From Nymphaea colorata (taxonomy: Eukaryota; Streptophyta; Magnoliopsida; Nymphaeales; Nymphaeaceae): DNA of 64,000 bases. Each line of letters opens with the position of its first letter. Position 1 is the first letter of the stretch. Positions 1-12,142 of the stretch are shown piece by piece. Under the pieces are notes generated by a model, which was not told the DNA's origin, searched no databases, and was given only the letters and a program-made list of their open reading frames with translations. Location of the stretch: positions 1,621,143 through 1,685,142 of the forward strand of contig NC_045138.2 in assembly GCF_008831285.2 (NCBI RefSeq). Direction: 5' to 3'. A program made the position numbers and the translations under genes.

Positions 1-3000
1 AAAATCAAGTGTTCGACAATTGACAATAGAATATACTGGAGTAAAGCAAAGATTGGTATTCAACTTGAAATAAATGATGACCCAATCAAATCATGAAAGT
101 AATAAAATAGGAGGAAAGACATATTATGGGTATTGAAGCTAGAAAATTATTTGGCTAAATTTAAATGAATAAAAATGCATGACATGAGTCAAGCAAATTT
201 GGTAACTGAGCCAATAGAAGTGTATCATGTTCAAGAATAGAATGTTTAACAAATAAATAAATGAGAGATGGACAAGGTATGATAAAATGTAGATTTTGAA
301 GTAATTATAGAAAAGGGACTTGCCAAGGAATAATTGATGACCTAATAAAATTATGAAAGTAGTAAAATTGGAGGGAAGTCACACTATAGGTACTGAAGCT
401 AAAAAATACTTGGCTAAGTACAAATGAGGGAAAAAAAATGCATGACTTGAGTCAAGCAAAGTTGGTAATTGAACCAATAGATGACTCTCATGTTCACTAA
501 TAAAATGTTAGACAGATGAATAAGTGGGGGATTGCCAAGGTATGATAAAATATAGATTTTGAAACAATTTAAAAAAAATGGACTTTTTGAATGGTAGTAT
601 TTGGATAATCAATGTCACTTAGGTAGTAGGGTTGAAGCACCATTTTATGACGTGATCATGTTGAAGACTATAGAGATTATCAAAGAAAACATTAATATAA
701 ATGATGAAGATGAAATGTAAAATTATTGAATTGATCAAGGAGTGCATGGAAGACACACATGCACTCATCATATAATGATAAACATCCAACATTTTCTAAA
801 ATCACATTTATCATCCATCATGTAGCTTGGTTTGATCAATTATGACTATTCCATATAAAATATGCCAATATACCTTAGACAATGGGCCTAGTACAAGCAT
901 AGACTCTACCATTAACCAACTAAGATTTGGGTTTCTCATGTCTCCTTGGTCACCCGTCAATATACCATAAGTTACCACTCATAGTATGAACGAGGGAGCT
1001 TTTTCGCCCAAGGCGTGGTCCAGTTGTAAGGCTTAGTTTTGTGCTACCACCTAAGACCAATCCTGGCAACATGATAATTGGGAGAAATAGGTATTGGAAG
1101 TTTTTGGAATATGAGCAAGCATGCAAAACTGGTTGTCTCTAATACAATATTTTTTATGATAATGATTAAAATAAATAAGAAGCAAAGATTGTTTTCAATC
1201 AAGTCTTAAATTGAGGATGATTATATTTCATCTCAGATCTATGTAAATATGATTAATCTTCCTCAATTAGACCTAAATGCATGAGAGCAAACAATAAGGA
1301 ATGTAATGAAATACTGTTGCGGTCAAGGCCAAAGAAAGGAATATGCTTTATCATTGGTAATATATGAGATGTTCAAGTTTGTCAAAATGCATCAATGATA
1401 ATCATAGCCAAACAATGACGAGTCCCATCACGGTCGTCATCTGTTTGCAACCCAAAAAAATTTTTGTTTTTAGAGTGCTCCAAAAAAATGAGGTTTGGTA
1501 TTGAAATGAAAGAGAAAGTGACTCACTTGTCGGTACGAGGATCGACCGTTCTCGAAGCCTTTGCCGGGGATAATCAATCCAAGGGCTATGCTTATTTTTT
1601 ATGCACTTCACTTTTGCTTAAACATCTTTTTCATTCTAAATGTAGTGCAGTGTTTGAGAAAATATTGAAGATTTGATATTTCAAATTTTTGAGAATGTTT
1701 TAAAAAATCATTTGAGGTTGTAAAACATTTTGATTTGGAAAATCTTGAATTGAAATAACTTTACAAATGTTGTTTGAAAACATTTGAAGATCATCTTTTG
1801 GAAATCACTTTGTTATTTTCTTAAGACTTCAAGTAGGTTTGATGTTTTCTTCGAATTTGGTTACTACCTAATTAGAGCTTCATCTCATCTTGCTTAAATT
1901 CTTTTAGAAATGTATTTGTAATCATTTGTGATGTTAAGTAAATGTGAATGTATGAATGCATTGATCCGTCATGACTAAAATAGAATCATCCATTCCTACC
2001 ATGACATTCTTCTAAGAGCAGTTATTCTATTACATACCTCTAAGATTTTTGTTTTATAATTGTCATGAATATTTTTAAGAAGAAATAAAAGTTTTTGAAA
2101 ATATAATGAGATTGTAGACCATCAAGCATGAATCCAATATTGGATCATTACTTGAGTTTTGGTTTTCATGAAGTCCATAAATAAAAAGATCTTAAAAGAA
2201 AAATATTCAATAGAATGAAAAAGAGGAAAGACATGAATGTAAGAGAATGTGGAGAAAAAGAGGGAGAATGAGATTTTAAAAATCACAAAATAAAATATTT
2301 TTGAAAAGAAAGAGAGATACATATACGTATACATACCTACATAGGCATATATATACATACATATATGTATATAAAAGCTTTATAAAAAGAAAGTATAAAA
2401 TCTAATGGAGAGGGAGAAGAAGATTTTAGAAAGAGAGAGAGAGAGAGAGATTTTAGGGAAAGTGAGATTTGTGGAGAAAATGAGACTCTAGAGAGAGAGA
2501 GATACTAAAGAGATAGAGAGAGATAGATACAAGTATATATGAATATATATACATGTATGAGATTTTATAAAAGAATATGTTAAATTATAAAAAAAAGACA
2601 AAGAGAGATAGTCATGTGCATATATACGTATATAACATGTATATAAATATATGTCATCATGAGCATTGAAATCGAGAAATGATTTAAAAATATCTGACTT
2701 CATGTAGACCTGAGTGCAACTTGGACGCATGCAAGAGCCTAAGCTAAGTCTCCAAGGCCGCGTTAGAGAGAAAAATTGCTTTTGAAAATATTTTGAAAAA
2801 CATGGTTCCAAATATTTTATATATTAACATAAAATCATGATTGTTTGTCACAAGAGAGCATATCTCTTCCACCATTAGCTATGGAAGAAAATCAAACATA
2901 CATGAAATGAATAGCAATGTGGGAAAGCACTCATTAGGATCCCTAATTGGGTGATTAAGAACGAAATTAAGCATGAGAATGACAAGAGGAATGCATATTA

Positions 3001-3650
3001 ACTTATTGGGCTTTCTCGGGTTGGACAAATCCCAACCTGAAAAATGAACATAAGATGAAGAAATCTCAACCCACACTCATTCTTGCCGTGTATTTGCTCA
3101 TTATTCAAGAAAATTGGTATATAATATGTGAACATCATCTAAAGCATATAACAAGCATATTTTTGGAAAGAAATGAAGGAATGAAATTTATTTTGCCTTA
3201 TTCATACTCCCGGTGCACTCAAGAGTAGCGCTTGACTACGGAGAGGAAATCATTTAAGTTTTCTTGCACGGCCATAGGGATGTGGCAAAGAGAAATGAAA
3301 ATAAAAATGGAGGATTACATACCCTGAATATAGATGAGCCCCCTCCTTTGAATGATCTTAAGATCTCTTCGAGAGGTCTCCTTGTGCTTTCTTGAAGAGT
3401 TTGAACTTGAAGAACCTTGCTTCCAAGGTTGGAGAAGAAGAAAAAAATGGAAAGAGATAGCTAAGGGAAAATAAAAAATTTCAAGTGATGAAGCATTAGA
3501 AGTTCCTCAATGGTTGGCTCATGTCCAAGAAATAGGATTGTGAGGGGATTTAGAGAGTGTTTTAGAGCCAAAATTCAAAATTCGAAATGTTTTGAATTTA
3601 ACAAAATTTTCATGAGAATTTCAAATATTTTTGAATTATTTTAAATTTTT
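1..3650. other. AT-rich gene-poor stretch, probably decayed repeats
   Basis: I see no convincing gene. The open frames are short, low in complexity and resemble no family I know. The stretch contains a two-copy tandem repeat near its left end, purine-rich runs with GA repeats at about 2220-2530, and TA-rich runs. The block at about 3190-3490 read on the minus strand looks like the leader of an old LTR retrotransposon, but I found no LTR pair, primer binding site or polyprotein, so I do not annotate one. Confidence 0.5.
72..590. repeat. two-copy tandem repeat, period about 259 bp
   Basis: The block starting near 72 is repeated starting near 331. Shared landmarks in the same order are a segment reading GATGACC(C/T)AAT, a GAAAGTA(A/G)TAAAAT segment, ATGCATGAC(A/T)TGAGTCAAG, and GGTATGATAAAAT(G/A)TAGATTTTG. 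The copies differ by many substitutions and small indels, so the duplication is old. No coding function is visible. Confidence 0.75.
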
Positions 3651-3835
3651 ATTTTAAAATAAAATTTGACCATGTACCCTACCAACAACCCTTTGGGCTG
3701 TGGGAGGGTCTATTGCCCACATAAAAAGACCAAAACCGGCTCTCAAGGGGTGGTTTAGACATGAAAACTGTGCAGGCCTCGGTTTGGGCACTGTGGTGAA
3801 TGGCGTGCTGCAGCGTGCAGAGATCGCGTGCGCGT

Positions 3836-3898
3836 CGCATGACACGCGGTCGCGTGCATGTTGCGTGACAAGCGGTCGCGTGACAAGCGGTCGCGTGA
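3836..3898. repeat. GC-rich minisatellite, about 15-bp unit
   Basis: Units of the form CGCGTGACAAGCGGT recur about four times, the first copies being variants (CGCATGACACGCGGT). The tract is strikingly GC- and CpG-rich within AT-rich surroundings. No gene is associated. Confidence 0.7.
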
Positions 3899-3899
3899 C

Positions 3900-4640
3900 T
3901 GTGCATCACTTGACGCATGATTATTTATTTATTTTTAAATGAAATAACATAAACATGGTATAAAATGAGATACAATGAAATAAAGAAGATAAAATGAGCA
4001 AATAAATAAATAAAAAGGTATGTTCATATAAAAGGCATAAACTATTACTTTTTTATTTAAAAGGTGTATAAAATTGGTTTTTATTATAAATGGGAGGCCG
4101 ACTTCTTTTTGAGTCACTCTGGGCTGGTTTTGAATCCAGATTGGTTTCAAATTGTCACCGGTTCATTTTACTGAGTGATTTAAGCTCAAAAAGCCAACAA
4201 CTTTATTGGTTCGGATTCAAAAATATCCAATCGAACTGCTTAAAAAAAATTAAACATGAAATAAGTTTAATATCTTATTAAGAAATTAGATGGGATCGGA
4301 ATTAAAGAAATGACATCTTAATAAAAAAACTAGATAATCGGATTCAAATTCAATTTTAAATAAATATGCTCTAAATAAATCAGTTTTTAAGCATACCATA
4401 ATAGAATTCAGGTTCTAATCTATTGTGTATTATTAGAGTTGGACTCGGATAAGATGTAAATCTAAAAGTCAGATTCGTATCGGATTTTTAGATTGTAAAT
4501 TTAAAAATCGAACTCAGATGTGGTATTAGACTTTTCTTCATCCATATTTGGATTTCAATGTACAAACACCCGATAGATTGGATACAGTATGAAATTATCC
4601 ACGATAGAAACATGCAAGAAAAGAGGGGAGGAAAAAAGTT
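3900..4640. other. gene-free flank of tRNA-Ala
   Basis: AT-rich sequence with no recognisable coding, structural RNA or transposon termini. Short frames on both strands look random. Confidence 0.5.
4632..4637 (-). terminator. Pol III terminator of tRNA-Ala
   Basis: On the minus strand a run of six T lies about 20 nt beyond the 3' end of the tRNA, which is the usual RNA polymerase III stop signal. Confidence 0.7.
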
Positions 4641-4656
4641 GAGCAAGGAAGAGAAG

Positions 4657-4729
4657 TGGAGATGCGGGGGATCGAACCCCGTGCCTCTCGCATGCAAAGC
4701 GAGCGCTCTACCATTTGAGCTACATCCCC
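4657..4729 (-). tRNA. tRNA-Ala(UGC): tRNA-Ala, anticodon UGC (nuclear)
   Basis: Read on the minus strand this is a 73-nt cloverleaf. The acceptor stem GGGGATG pairs with CATCTCC and is followed by discriminator A. The third pair is G:U, the alanine identity element G3:U70. The D arm contains TAGCTCAAATGGTAGAGCG (A box). The anticodon stem CTCGC/GCGAG closes the loop TTTGCAT, giving anticodon TGC. The T arm GGTTCGATCC supplies the B box. There is no intron and CCA is not encoded, as expected for a nuclear gene. It stands alone. Confidence 0.95.
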
Positions 4730-4849
4730 TGATTTGTTCTAACACTTTTCTCTTCCTTTTTCGTTTCCAAATGAGATGGATGTCCTGCCAAAATGTTTCC
4801 AAACACACCTTGTTTGTTCAAATTTACAGCATCAAAAACTAAAGAAATA

Positions 4850-6260
4850 ATTTGTTACGGGAACAAGGAAAAATATTGATTTCTTTTTTCCATTTTACAT
4901 AAAAATGAGCAGAATCATTCAAGAAGGCCCAAAGATGTGGTAGAAACGCTCCTCTTTTTCTTAATGCATCGCGTACAACAGAAAAATAAGAGAAAACAAA
5001 AAAAAAAGGTAAAAAATGTCGTCATATATTCGGAATATGAAGTAGATCTTACGCTGTTTTTAATCTATCACGATGATATGGTCCTCTCTATTTTAATGTT
5101 GGAACTAAATTTTCTTTTTTGCGCTTGTTATATCCGTTTATATATTTTTATATGATCTTGAACAAAAGTTTTGTTATATAGGATATATGGATTATACAAA
5201 TGACTTGAAGAGAAAGAAAATTTGACAAATATTATTCAGGAGGTGAAATGAAATGATTGAAATCGATTAAGACTGGTGCATAGATTTTCTCTCTTGCGAG
5301 AATGCGGTAGGATAGGGCCCCAACAATTGAGGCATGTAAAAATTCTGAAAAGTGACCGGCAGAAAATAGAGAAAGGAAAAAAAAATAAGAGGGCTAAGAA
5401 GAAATTAAAAGGCACGAGGCATTTGATAGTTTTTGAGCTCATCTGTTCAATATGTGCCTCCTCATTAGTACAAATGTTTCACATCTTTAACTCTAATCAT
5501 CTTAGATGGTTAATATTGTAAGTACAGCCCAAAGAGAGACGGGTAAAGCGGATTGAACTTCGTCAAGTAGTCATGAAGATCCCTTTGGAACTTGCATTGA
5601 ATGGGATATCTATATAATCCAGTAGATAGCTTTTAATTTATAGATGCCATTATTGTGCACAAACTTTAAGTGGTCATAGACCTTCAAGGTAAAAGGGTTT
5701 AGCCTGGAAATTCTATGCTTCCAAAAAAAGTACAACCAAATCTCACATTCAAATGCAGTTTTCTTTTTTCGTGTCAAAAACCAAAAAAGAAGCTCTAAGA
5801 CAAGCTTGCAGCGGAGAAGTGGGTGCATATGCACCAAGGATTGCCTTCTTAATAGGAAGAAACAAACAAACATCTTGGTAATTAGTTTACCAACAAGCGT
5901 ATAAAAAAGGGATTTTTTTTAGCCGGTAAATGAGTCGGAAACGGCAAGCTTTGATCGTAACGGCGACATGCAGAACTGCAGCAGGAATTCAGTTGGGAAT
6001 GTCCGAATGAGTGTTGCAATTGGATCCTCGGTTTCGGATTATGGGGATACATCAGTGTGCGTGAGAGGCACAATTACAAGCAACGGCGGACGAGTAATGT
6101 TAACTATTCAACAGAGAGCGAAAGACAAATCTCCCTGTGAAGTTAACTATTCAATTTTAAAGAACAACTTGGAACATCACCATCATCACAAACAGCCCTT
6201 GAGAATAAGCTTAATGAAGAAAAACTGCTACTTCGATTTTGATTGTAAATCTGAAGTTTG
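4850..6260. other. intergenic region downstream of RanBPM-like gene
   Basis: No gene is supported. The plus-strand 100-codon frame at 5968-6270 carries a run of five His but resembles nothing and shows no coding logic. The part nearest 6260-6480 is probably the 3' UTR of the minus-strand gene. No transposon ends were found. Confidence 0.5.
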
Positions 6261-6479
6261 CTCGTCTTGATGCAGCAACACGGTGCCATCGATATGAAGA
6301 ACTATACAGAGATGAAAATCAAAAAAAGAAAAAGCAGAACCAATGATTATTAGTCTATTATTCAATATCCACTAAAATGTTAGTCTATGGCACATGTAAA
6401 AATTAAACAGAAAGGACGAGAAACTTTTTAAGTTAACTACTGAATGACCCCACAATTACAGTTATATGCCACAGTTGCT

Positions 6480-8161
6480 TCAATGCAATACTCTGTGCAG
6501 ATCGAAAACTTCTCCTTGCCCTCCATCCAGCGCCCTCCTTTCCAGGGAAGCAGCAGTTAATTGCCTGAGCAGTTTCTCAAGGACAGAATGCAAACAACCT
6601 CGTGAATCTTTCAAATTAGGATTTAGTGCTAGTACAGAGGCATTTACAGCATCAGCCACCACCTCTCTCTGTGCCATTTCAAGAAGATAACCAACAGATG
6701 ACTTTGAAGGTTCCACATAGGCCAGCAAGGCACTGCAATCCTGCCAAGGCAACAGGAGTTTTCCAAGGGATCTCAATGCAATTTAAATGACAAGAAAATT
6801 TTCTAACAGACATTAAAAAGATAGTGCCCAAGATGGTGATGGTGTAGCATTTGTTAAAAACTTGAGGGTGCATGAGGCATGTATTTGTACACAACATATT
6901 GTCACATTGGTATGAATGAGGACGTGCCATTTTTTAAATCAAAATAAAAACAAAATTTGCACACACACACGACACATTGACACGTTGGCATGAATGAGGA
7001 TGTGCCATTTTTAAAATCAAAAGCAAAATGAAGTTCGTAAATATTACATGGCAGAAGCATAGGTATAAACTGTTTGTGAGAGTCAAACTAATGCTAATGA
7101 AACAGTAAGCTTATGACTCATATGGAAAGTGATGACAGTCTGCTTCAGTCGAAGTCTGATGTGCAAAGCTGCAGTGCCATTCTTGTTGTGGCTGCTGACT
7201 GAATTTGGGAAGCCAGCACAGTGCCCACGCTTGAACCAGCAGCCAGTGCAGATGCAATTAAGGGCGTGGTGGCTTCTTAAAAAGTTTGTGTTTTACATTG
7301 TCTACTAATATTAGTATATTGTAAACAAAACAACCTTTCATCTAATAAAATCCTAATAACATGAACAGTGTTTCTCCAGAATCCAACAAACATAACAAAA
7401 CATCAAAAAGAACAATGAGATTAAATTCCATCACAAGAAGAGGAAGTACCTGAAGCAAGTCTTCCAAACGTTTCACACCCAAGAATCGAGCCAGCTCAGC
7501 TTGACCATAGGTCACAGCTGCCTCCAGATTTCCAACCTACAGACATGATATATATTACTGCAACAGATAGATAACAGCAACTCAAAGCACATAAAAAAGG
7601 TAAGAGTAATTTTATAATCATCGCTAAATGACATGGCTATGGCAAAATGATCACCATGCCAACACACGGACATGGGTTGCAACAAACTTGGACACAGCTT
7701 TTAAAAAAAATGTATTAGTTTTCCCATCATTCATATTAATTTTGAAGTTCTGTACATTATTTTTTGCATATTAATTATCCAAAATGTATTTTTCACCTGC
7801 TTTGCATTTTTATCACCTGTTTCATATTAATTTTGTGTGCACACATCTACACATGGAATATATACTCTGTGGTATCCCATATCCACAATTTTTTAAACTG
7901 TTTTGTCTGTACCCACTCCTCCGAACCTGTACCTGTATCAGTATCCTTGTCATTTAGAGCAACAGCTTTAGTCTTCCTGTAGTGTTTATATGTACTCGAC
8001 AGCCTCAATCCAGTGGCAACATCAAAACCAGATATACACACCGAGAGGAAACTGGATCCCAACTTCCAAAAACATAATAACCCCCAAATGCTGGCTCTCT
8101 CTCTCTCTCTGTCTCTCGCTAGACACAGAAATCATCCACATTTTGTGAAAATCAGTATCTT

Positions 8162-8219
<58 letters not shown>

Positions 8220-8550
8220 ATTATTGTTGGATTGAAAACAACACAGTAAAAAATACTGCACAAAAAGGAGGAGGTGAAAAGGCAACTACATTTTCTAGGG
8301 AGAAAAAACAAACAAACATAAGTTAGCTACTTGTAAGGACCAGTCAACTGACAACCAGTCCTTGACTAGTCGATCATAACTGGGCCCAAGCAGTTTTGCA
8401 GTCATCAGGTAGTCGACTGACTGCTAACCTGGTTGACTAGTCACTAGTTGGTTGGCTAGGTACTGAGGCTCAACAGCAACCATTTTGTAACAGGTCAGTT
8501 GCACAAGTTTGAAAAAGGTCGGAAGTCACACAAGTGTGTGTGTGTGTATG

Positions 8551-8599
<49 letters not shown>

Positions 8600-11500
8600 A
8601 AAGAGAGAGACTCAGATCACTACAATATTGAATCCACTATGTAACATCCATTGTTATCTGCACCTTTTTCCTCTAAATAAATTTGAACATAAAATATGGT
8701 GCAAAAACCTTACCCTGACAAGCTCAATAAACTTTTGGCAATGCAGCAAAAAACAGAGAGTTGAGCTCTCTTCCTGCACAATTCAAACAATCCTCAGCAA
8801 ACTCATAATGCCACTACAGACCAAAAGCCTAATCAAAACAAAACCACTTAGGACAAAAAAACCATTTCCACCATTTCAACTACAGAAAAACAATCTATTA
8901 TCGGCACCTTTCGTTTGCACTTGATTATTGAATCTCATCAGCCTCTTGTGATTATTGGTACATAATAAAAGACTAACAAGAACTTTCGAGGACTGGAAAA
9001 GTTGATCAGGCAAGTGCCATATAACTGAAACAAACACACCTATATGACATTCTTATGAAGAACACATACTACTGCATTATAAAAGGTGAGCCATAAATAT
9101 TCTGAATCAATAAACCATCTACAGATTTATCATATCTGGTAGTACTCCCTTGAAAGAGGAAAAGAATCATCCCATGTCATATAGCAATCAAACAAGTCAT
9201 CCTACCGCAGGACTGCCACTGTGCCTGTTCACCTTACAAAACCTGGTGTCTCTATTTTGGGGAAAAAGAAAACAATTTTTGCAATATTTTTGATCCGATA
9301 CAAAGCCCAAAATTCCATGGGAACATGCTTATCCCCATCAAAAAATGCCATTCAGTGTATCTGTATATTTCTCATTATCTTGCAGATTTATATTTTTAGA
9401 ACATTTCAACGCTTTTAAAATGCATAGGTACTCATATTTTGCTCAGATTTCCTCAAAAAGATAAATTTTATAAAACATCAAATCATTTGCCCATTCCTCG
9501 ATCTTAAAAAAATGTTTACCCAATTTCTTGCTTCATGCAAGAGAATCTACAATATGTCATTTCCAATCAGCATTGCAGACAACCATATAAATGTGTATTT
9601 TTCAGATCTAGCAAATCTTGGGAAGAGGGTCATATTAAACAATGACCCCAAGCTAAATGTCGGTATAACACACTTTATTAAGAAAGTTTGAGGATGGTGG
9701 AATAATGATAATAGAATTATCTCTACACAAGTTCTAGACGCTGCTTTTTGGGCATGGGAGGGAGTCCCACATTTTCTCAAGCACATTCTTAGATGGCTAA
9801 CCATCTTAGCCCCTTTATCCCAAGAACCTCTGCATACAGAGTATGACAGGAAATCTCAAATGTACAAATTCTGCTGATAGCTTGCGGTGAAGCAAGGACT
9901 GATGTAAACAAAGATAACCCTATGCCATCTCAAGGCAGTCGCCTAAACATGGCTCCTCAAACATTTTTAGATGATCTGCACTTTTTTATGTGATCTATTT
10001 CGCAGCTCACACCTTACTAATCTGAAGATCGAACAAATAATACATACACAACATATACAAGAACTGTCAGAAAGAAGTGGAAAACATCAAACAACAATCC
10101 AATTTCACCATGATTAAATTAAAAATAAAGAAATTGACAACAAATTTTAAAAGAAGGCAAGTATACGGAATTGCCATCAAGGTCATAAAAGAGAACATAT
10201 AAACTATAAGTTAAGGACAAGTGTCTAATACTATCTTGACTGTCCTGCGAACTATATTTCTATGTAGAAATTGTGCCAATACAGGATGTGCATCCCTAGT
10301 CAACTTTCTGTTATGGGACATATAACAATCCACACAGGAAGGGACAAAAAAGGAAAAAGAGAGGAAAATTTATACCCACGCTAGCTACTTGAGAGCAAGC
10401 ACTTGCCTGTAGAAGCAGAGGATACCACTCCTTGATTTTATCAATAGCAGAATCAACATCTCCACTCTGAATAAGCTTCATTTAGGGAAACAATAACCTT
10501 GTTCAGTAATAGTCGTGGTATATCCTAAACAAAGAAGGTCAGGACAACAATTGTACCTTCAGAGTTAGATTAACATTTCTAAGAGCACAGAGGAAAAAGA
10601 GAAAAAAAAAAAAAAAAAAACTACTTTCAAACAGAGAGGTGTACATATAGCAAAATCCTCTGTTTTGGTTATAATAGTTGCAGTAGCCTAACCAGGATGG
10701 ACCAGGGAACGGCCAGCCTGGAAGCTGCCTGCTATTGATCAAAAGGCATTGTTCAAGCCATCCAGCAGTGTCATACACAGAAATAAAGCCCCCCTTGTCC
10801 GGATTACAGTTTTCTGGCCTGATTCACATGAGCCAGGCAATAAGTAACGTGCAAACTGCCTAAACCTTTTCGATGGTTTAGCACAAAACCATGCTACACT
10901 ACCCTGCACTCCGTATGGGTGTCTTTGCACAAGCGGCAACAAGACCAACGTCCTATCTTTAAAAATTGGAATTATTATTAAACAGAAAAAAGAGAGAATC
11001 ATGGACAGTGGCAGGGCAGACAAATCATGCCAAGTCACCTCAACAAGAGACATTACAAATACATGTGCCCAGAGTGAGAACCATCAATCAGTAAATCCAA
11101 AGAATCATGTATTCTGAAGATTTTTTAAAAATAACTAGCTGGCCCCCAGCTTGCGAAGATGAAACATATGGACAGGCCAGAGGTGTAGAACCCTTTTCTA
11201 ATAAAGGCAATGGCAATTAAAAGAAACATTATCCATAAAATTAGAATAATAATATAATAAGAATAACAATAGTGATAATTAGAATCAACATGTGGATTTA
11301 AAACTACAGTTCTTAACACAAGAGAGAAAATACAAAAGATAGATTAAGGTTCAAAACTTGCTAATATAAAAAAACCACGAATTATGTACAGAAAAAGATT
11401 TCCCAGCCTATGAACAGCAAGGGACTTACATTACCTCACGTAACACCTTCCGGCGGTCTAATGCGTATGAGCTTTCAGTTCCGTTTGTGTCATTGTCCTC

Positions 11501-12104
11501 CCCACCAACTGAAATAGGGGGACATGTACTTCTACTTGCAGCATCAAATGAGGAAAGAGTATCATGATACCCATAATGTAGTAGATATGAACGAACTATC
11601 CTGATTACCAACAAAGAAGAAGCATTAACAACCAAAAGCAAGAAATACCAAGGATGAAATCCATAGTATGACACTAATGCAACATTGTCAAGCAGAAAAT
11701 CAATTTGCTTGTAATTAAGTATCTAGTGTAACCATTCAAAGTATCCAATTAAGTGTATATGGTCCCAGAGAATCATTCTCTTCCTTTCCTGTTCCTATTG
11801 CAGTCTCACTTGCACAAGCGCAAAGTAAGATCAAGGCCTCCCAGCCAACTCAAGAACACAAATGGAAAACTAAAATTCAAATAGGAATACATAAATTGGT
11901 TGACAACTTGACACTATACCCAAGATTTAAATGCCTGACTACACACAAGAAGGACCATTAACCATAATTCCTTCACCATTAAGTTATTAAACTTAACTTA
12001 AAGCCTTTAATAAACTTGGACTGCACTTCAAAACCTTCAGTCAAAGTATGCCCTAAGTAAAATTGGCATGTATCCCATATATATCCATGCCGTCTATGTT
12101 TTTC

Positions 12105-12142
<38 letters not shown>

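Noticed and set aside
1-3650. LTR retrotransposon
   Set aside because: Some blocks look like a leader or LTR, but no paired LTR, primer binding site or polyprotein could be found by eye.
4488-4842. Frames of about 100 codons on both strands
   Set aside because: They run through the tRNA-Ala gene, which accounts for the sequence.
5968-6270. 100-codon plus-strand frame with a run of five His
   Set aside because: No family resemblance, no splice or promoter logic, next to the 3' end of the RanBPM-like gene; looks random.
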